DNA of 64,000 nt from a virus, in the IMG/VR virus record IMGVR_UViG_3300047444_000299, positions 64,001 to 128,000 of that record; one strand, 5' to 3'. Below the pieces are notes generated by a model, which was given only the letters and a program-made list of their open reading frames with translations, ran no database searches and was not told the origin of the DNA. A program made the position numbers and the translations under genes. This document shows positions 62,514 through 64,000 of this stretch, in pieces (the stretch's first letter is position 1; each line of letters begins with the position of its first letter).

Positions 62514-64000
62514 TATGCAGTTCGCACCCAAATATATGTTGTAATGGCTGGTGGGATAATCGCAAAGTCAGATGCGGTTTGACCCGATGTGCCATTGAAA
62601 TTAACTGTCGCCAATTCATAAGTTGCCAGTGGCATTAATGTTTGGTCTGGATCTGGTAAACAACCTGTTAGGTTGATTTCACCAGTACCTGATAGAGCTT
62701 CCCGCAGGTATTCACGATCCGATACCATTTCAGGGATATGCGCAAGGCTAAGTTGCACTTGACGCGATCCGATCAAGTTACCAGCAATTTTCGCCGGATT
62801 CCCGTAGTCATCCAGTACCGCCGAGTTAACACCAAACAATGGATCTGGCTGACTGGTATTATCCAATGTGTCATCAAAACCAAAAATGGTTTTACCCTTC
62901 GCATATCTAGCCCATGTACCGAATCCCATATAAAGACTTGGGTTGGCCGGGTTATTCGCGTTCATGTACAGAGAACCAACCGGGTAGATCGATTCGAGCA
63001 ATTGAACAACGTTTGCAAACCGGATGTTGGTTTCAGTACCGGCTACGGGGGCCATGTTCTGTGCAGTTGCAGCAGTTGTATCGGTGTAACGAATCTTGTT
63101 CGAACGGTTGAAAATGAACGATGTATCCAAGAAGGCTGTTGCCACTCGGGATTTAATCCCATCCGGGCTATCCCATTCTAGGATCGAACCAATTTCGTTG
63201 TTGTAATAGATGATCGTAACAATGTCACCATCATTTAAATCAGGGCTGATGGTTATTTGGTTCCAACGACCTAGACTGTCAACACTTAATTTGTAGTCTT
63301 CATTTGCAGCCGGGTTTAACAAAGCTTTACCAGATTCAACTAGAACCGTACCATTAACCAGAACCTGACAAGCAGCCGGGTTGATTTCTTCATCCGCAGG
63401 ACAACCAAAGTCTGTCAGGCTGTATGCCCCACCCACTTTGATTCGTGTACTCTGGCCGGATATCGGTGCAGTTGGGTTTGCAGTAGCAAGCATCTGTACA
63501 TCATAACGAACATACGATACCGGGGAACTTGCAACACCTTTACTGTAACTGATGATGGTGATGATATCGCCAATGACCACGTATGGTACATAGATATCAA
63601 CGCCATTTAATCGACCGACAACACCACCAACTTTAGAACCGTAGTCGGTGCTTGCCAATGTCGAATCATAGGTTAGCAAAGTACCGTTACGATAGACTTG
63701 AACCGCAGCGGCGTTATAGCCAGCGGTGCTAATGTTGGTGAAGAAACCGTCAGTATATTGACCACTGGTAACACGGAAAGATTGAACCACAACACCTGTT
63801 CCCGGTGCTTGCGGAACGGAGTCTAATTTCATGTTATTGATGTAACGCCATGTCGCAGGCGAGGTGTATACAAAAGTTAGATCGCTAAAGTCGGTTGCAA
63901 AATCAACTGGGTTGGTTGAACCGCCGATAGAGTCACCGGACATTGGGTGTACAATACAATCATTGGTGCCCCAAGAGGCGTGTACATCGCGTAATTTGAT
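62513..64000 (-). CDS. 10: Baseplate wedge protein gp10-like, cut by the window edge
   Basis: At least 495 codons; the frame stays open to the right edge. The first in-window Met (63943) is internal: the preceding codons read KLRDVHASWGTNDCIVHP, matching T4 gp10 RARDVFATWNVNPVTLVA. Further matches: LLESIYPVGSLYMNANNPANPSLYMGFGTWARYAKGKTIFGF and the C-terminus IPPAITTYIWVRTA (T4 IQPYITVYRWIRIA). T4 gp10 has 602 residues, so roughly 100 are missing. Confidence 0.9.
   Translation of the reverse strand: MKLRDVHASWGTNDCIVHPMSGDSIGGSTNPVDFATDFSDLTFVYTSPATWRYINNMKLDSVPQAPGTGVVVQSFRVTSGQYTDGFFTNISTAGYNAAAVQVYRNGTLLTYDSTLASTDYGSKVGGVVGRLNGVDIYVPYVVIGDIITIISYSKGVASSPVSYVRYDVQMLATANPTAPISGQSTRIKVGGAYSLTDFGCPADEEINPAACQVLVNGTVLVESGKALLNPAANEDYKLSVDSLGRWNQITISPDLNDGDIVTIIYYNNEIGSILEWDSPDGIKSRVATAFLDTSFIFNRSNKIRYTDTTAATAQNMAPVAGTETNIRFANVVQLLESIYPVGSLYMNANNPANPSLYMGFGTWARYAKGKTIFGFDDTLDNTSQPDPLFGVNSAVLDDYGNPAKIAGNLIGSRQVQLSLAHIPEMVSDREYLREALSGTGEINLTGCLPDPDQTLMPLATYELATVNFNGTSGQTASDFAIIPPAITTYIWVRTA

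Noticed and set aside
63900-63943. Met at 63943 as the start of gene 10
   Set aside because: Coding similarity to T4 gp10 continues upstream to the window edge without a stop, so this Met is internal.

Overview
The window is part of a T4-superfamily myovirus genome (Caudoviricetes, probably order Pantevenvirales). Between about 45 and 64 kb the minus strand carries, in T4 order, genes resembling 10, 11, a short 12, 13, 14, 15, 16, 17, 18, 19, 20, 67, 68, 21, 22 and 23. Several lengths are close to T4 (gp13 309 aa, gp18 659 aa). The plus strand carries the T4-type early and recombination set rnh, rIIA, rIIB, dsbA, 33, 59, 32, frd, td, nrdB, nrdA, cd, 31, 49, 30 and uvsY, with uvsW opposite. 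The host cannot be read from the sequence. The bacterial-type promoters and SPI/SPII signals fit a Gram-negative host.

Layout: (1) 0-6.4 kb, plus strand: small unknown genes, mostly one or two per transcription unit, each unit with its own near-consensus sigma70-type promoter and many with a GC-rich terminator. The group includes a probable small structured RNA, a histone-H1-like winged-helix protein and a T7 gp0.7-like kinase. (2) 6.4-7.27 kb: a gene-free, repeat-rich block with three promoters and a cluster of TCGACC motifs. (3) 7.3-12.6 kb, plus: an AP2-type mobile endonuclease, a macro-domain protein, a lipoprotein and an AT-hook/ribbon-helix-helix protein. (4) 12.6-18.3 kb, minus: long tail fibre with S74 chaperone, glycine-rich adhesin, a PP-loop ATPase and a small protein. 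(5) 18.3-41.2 kb, plus: replication, nucleotide metabolism, recombination, late-transcription factors, spanins, a GroES-like cochaperonin and many small genes. (6) 41.3-42.9 kb, minus: uvsW module. (7) 43.0-43.7 kb, plus: a capsid-decoration-like protein and a Tad2-like protein. (8) 43.8-64 kb, minus: small genes, then head, neck, packaging, tail and baseplate genes. Gene 10 runs off the right edge.

Three promoter classes are visible. Class A, in the first 6.8 kb, is mostly TTGYAT-N16-TATACT and is associated with a recurring 10-mer TTGCATCAAA or its complement. Class B, from 7 to 37 kb, is ATTCTGTTTAGG then 17-18 nt then TATGAT/TAGAAT and resembles T4 early promoters. T4-type late promoters (TATAAATA variants) precede the structural genes, the tail fibre genes, endonuclease VII and, divergently, uvsW. 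The presence of gp33 and DsbA homologues agrees with T4-type late transcription.

The most notable accessory content is a scattered set of probable ADP-ribose/NAD-signal genes: a macro domain at 8.7 kb, a NADAR-like protein at 34.4 kb and a Tad2/DUF2829 protein at 43.5 kb. A ferritin-like diiron protein lies between rnh and rIIA. Other unusual items are a compact class I ribonucleotide reductase, a 2OG-Fe(II) oxygenase next to a jelly-roll-like protein in the wac position, and a gp12-like protein reduced to about a third of the T4 length. No tRNA genes or CRISPR arrays were recognised.
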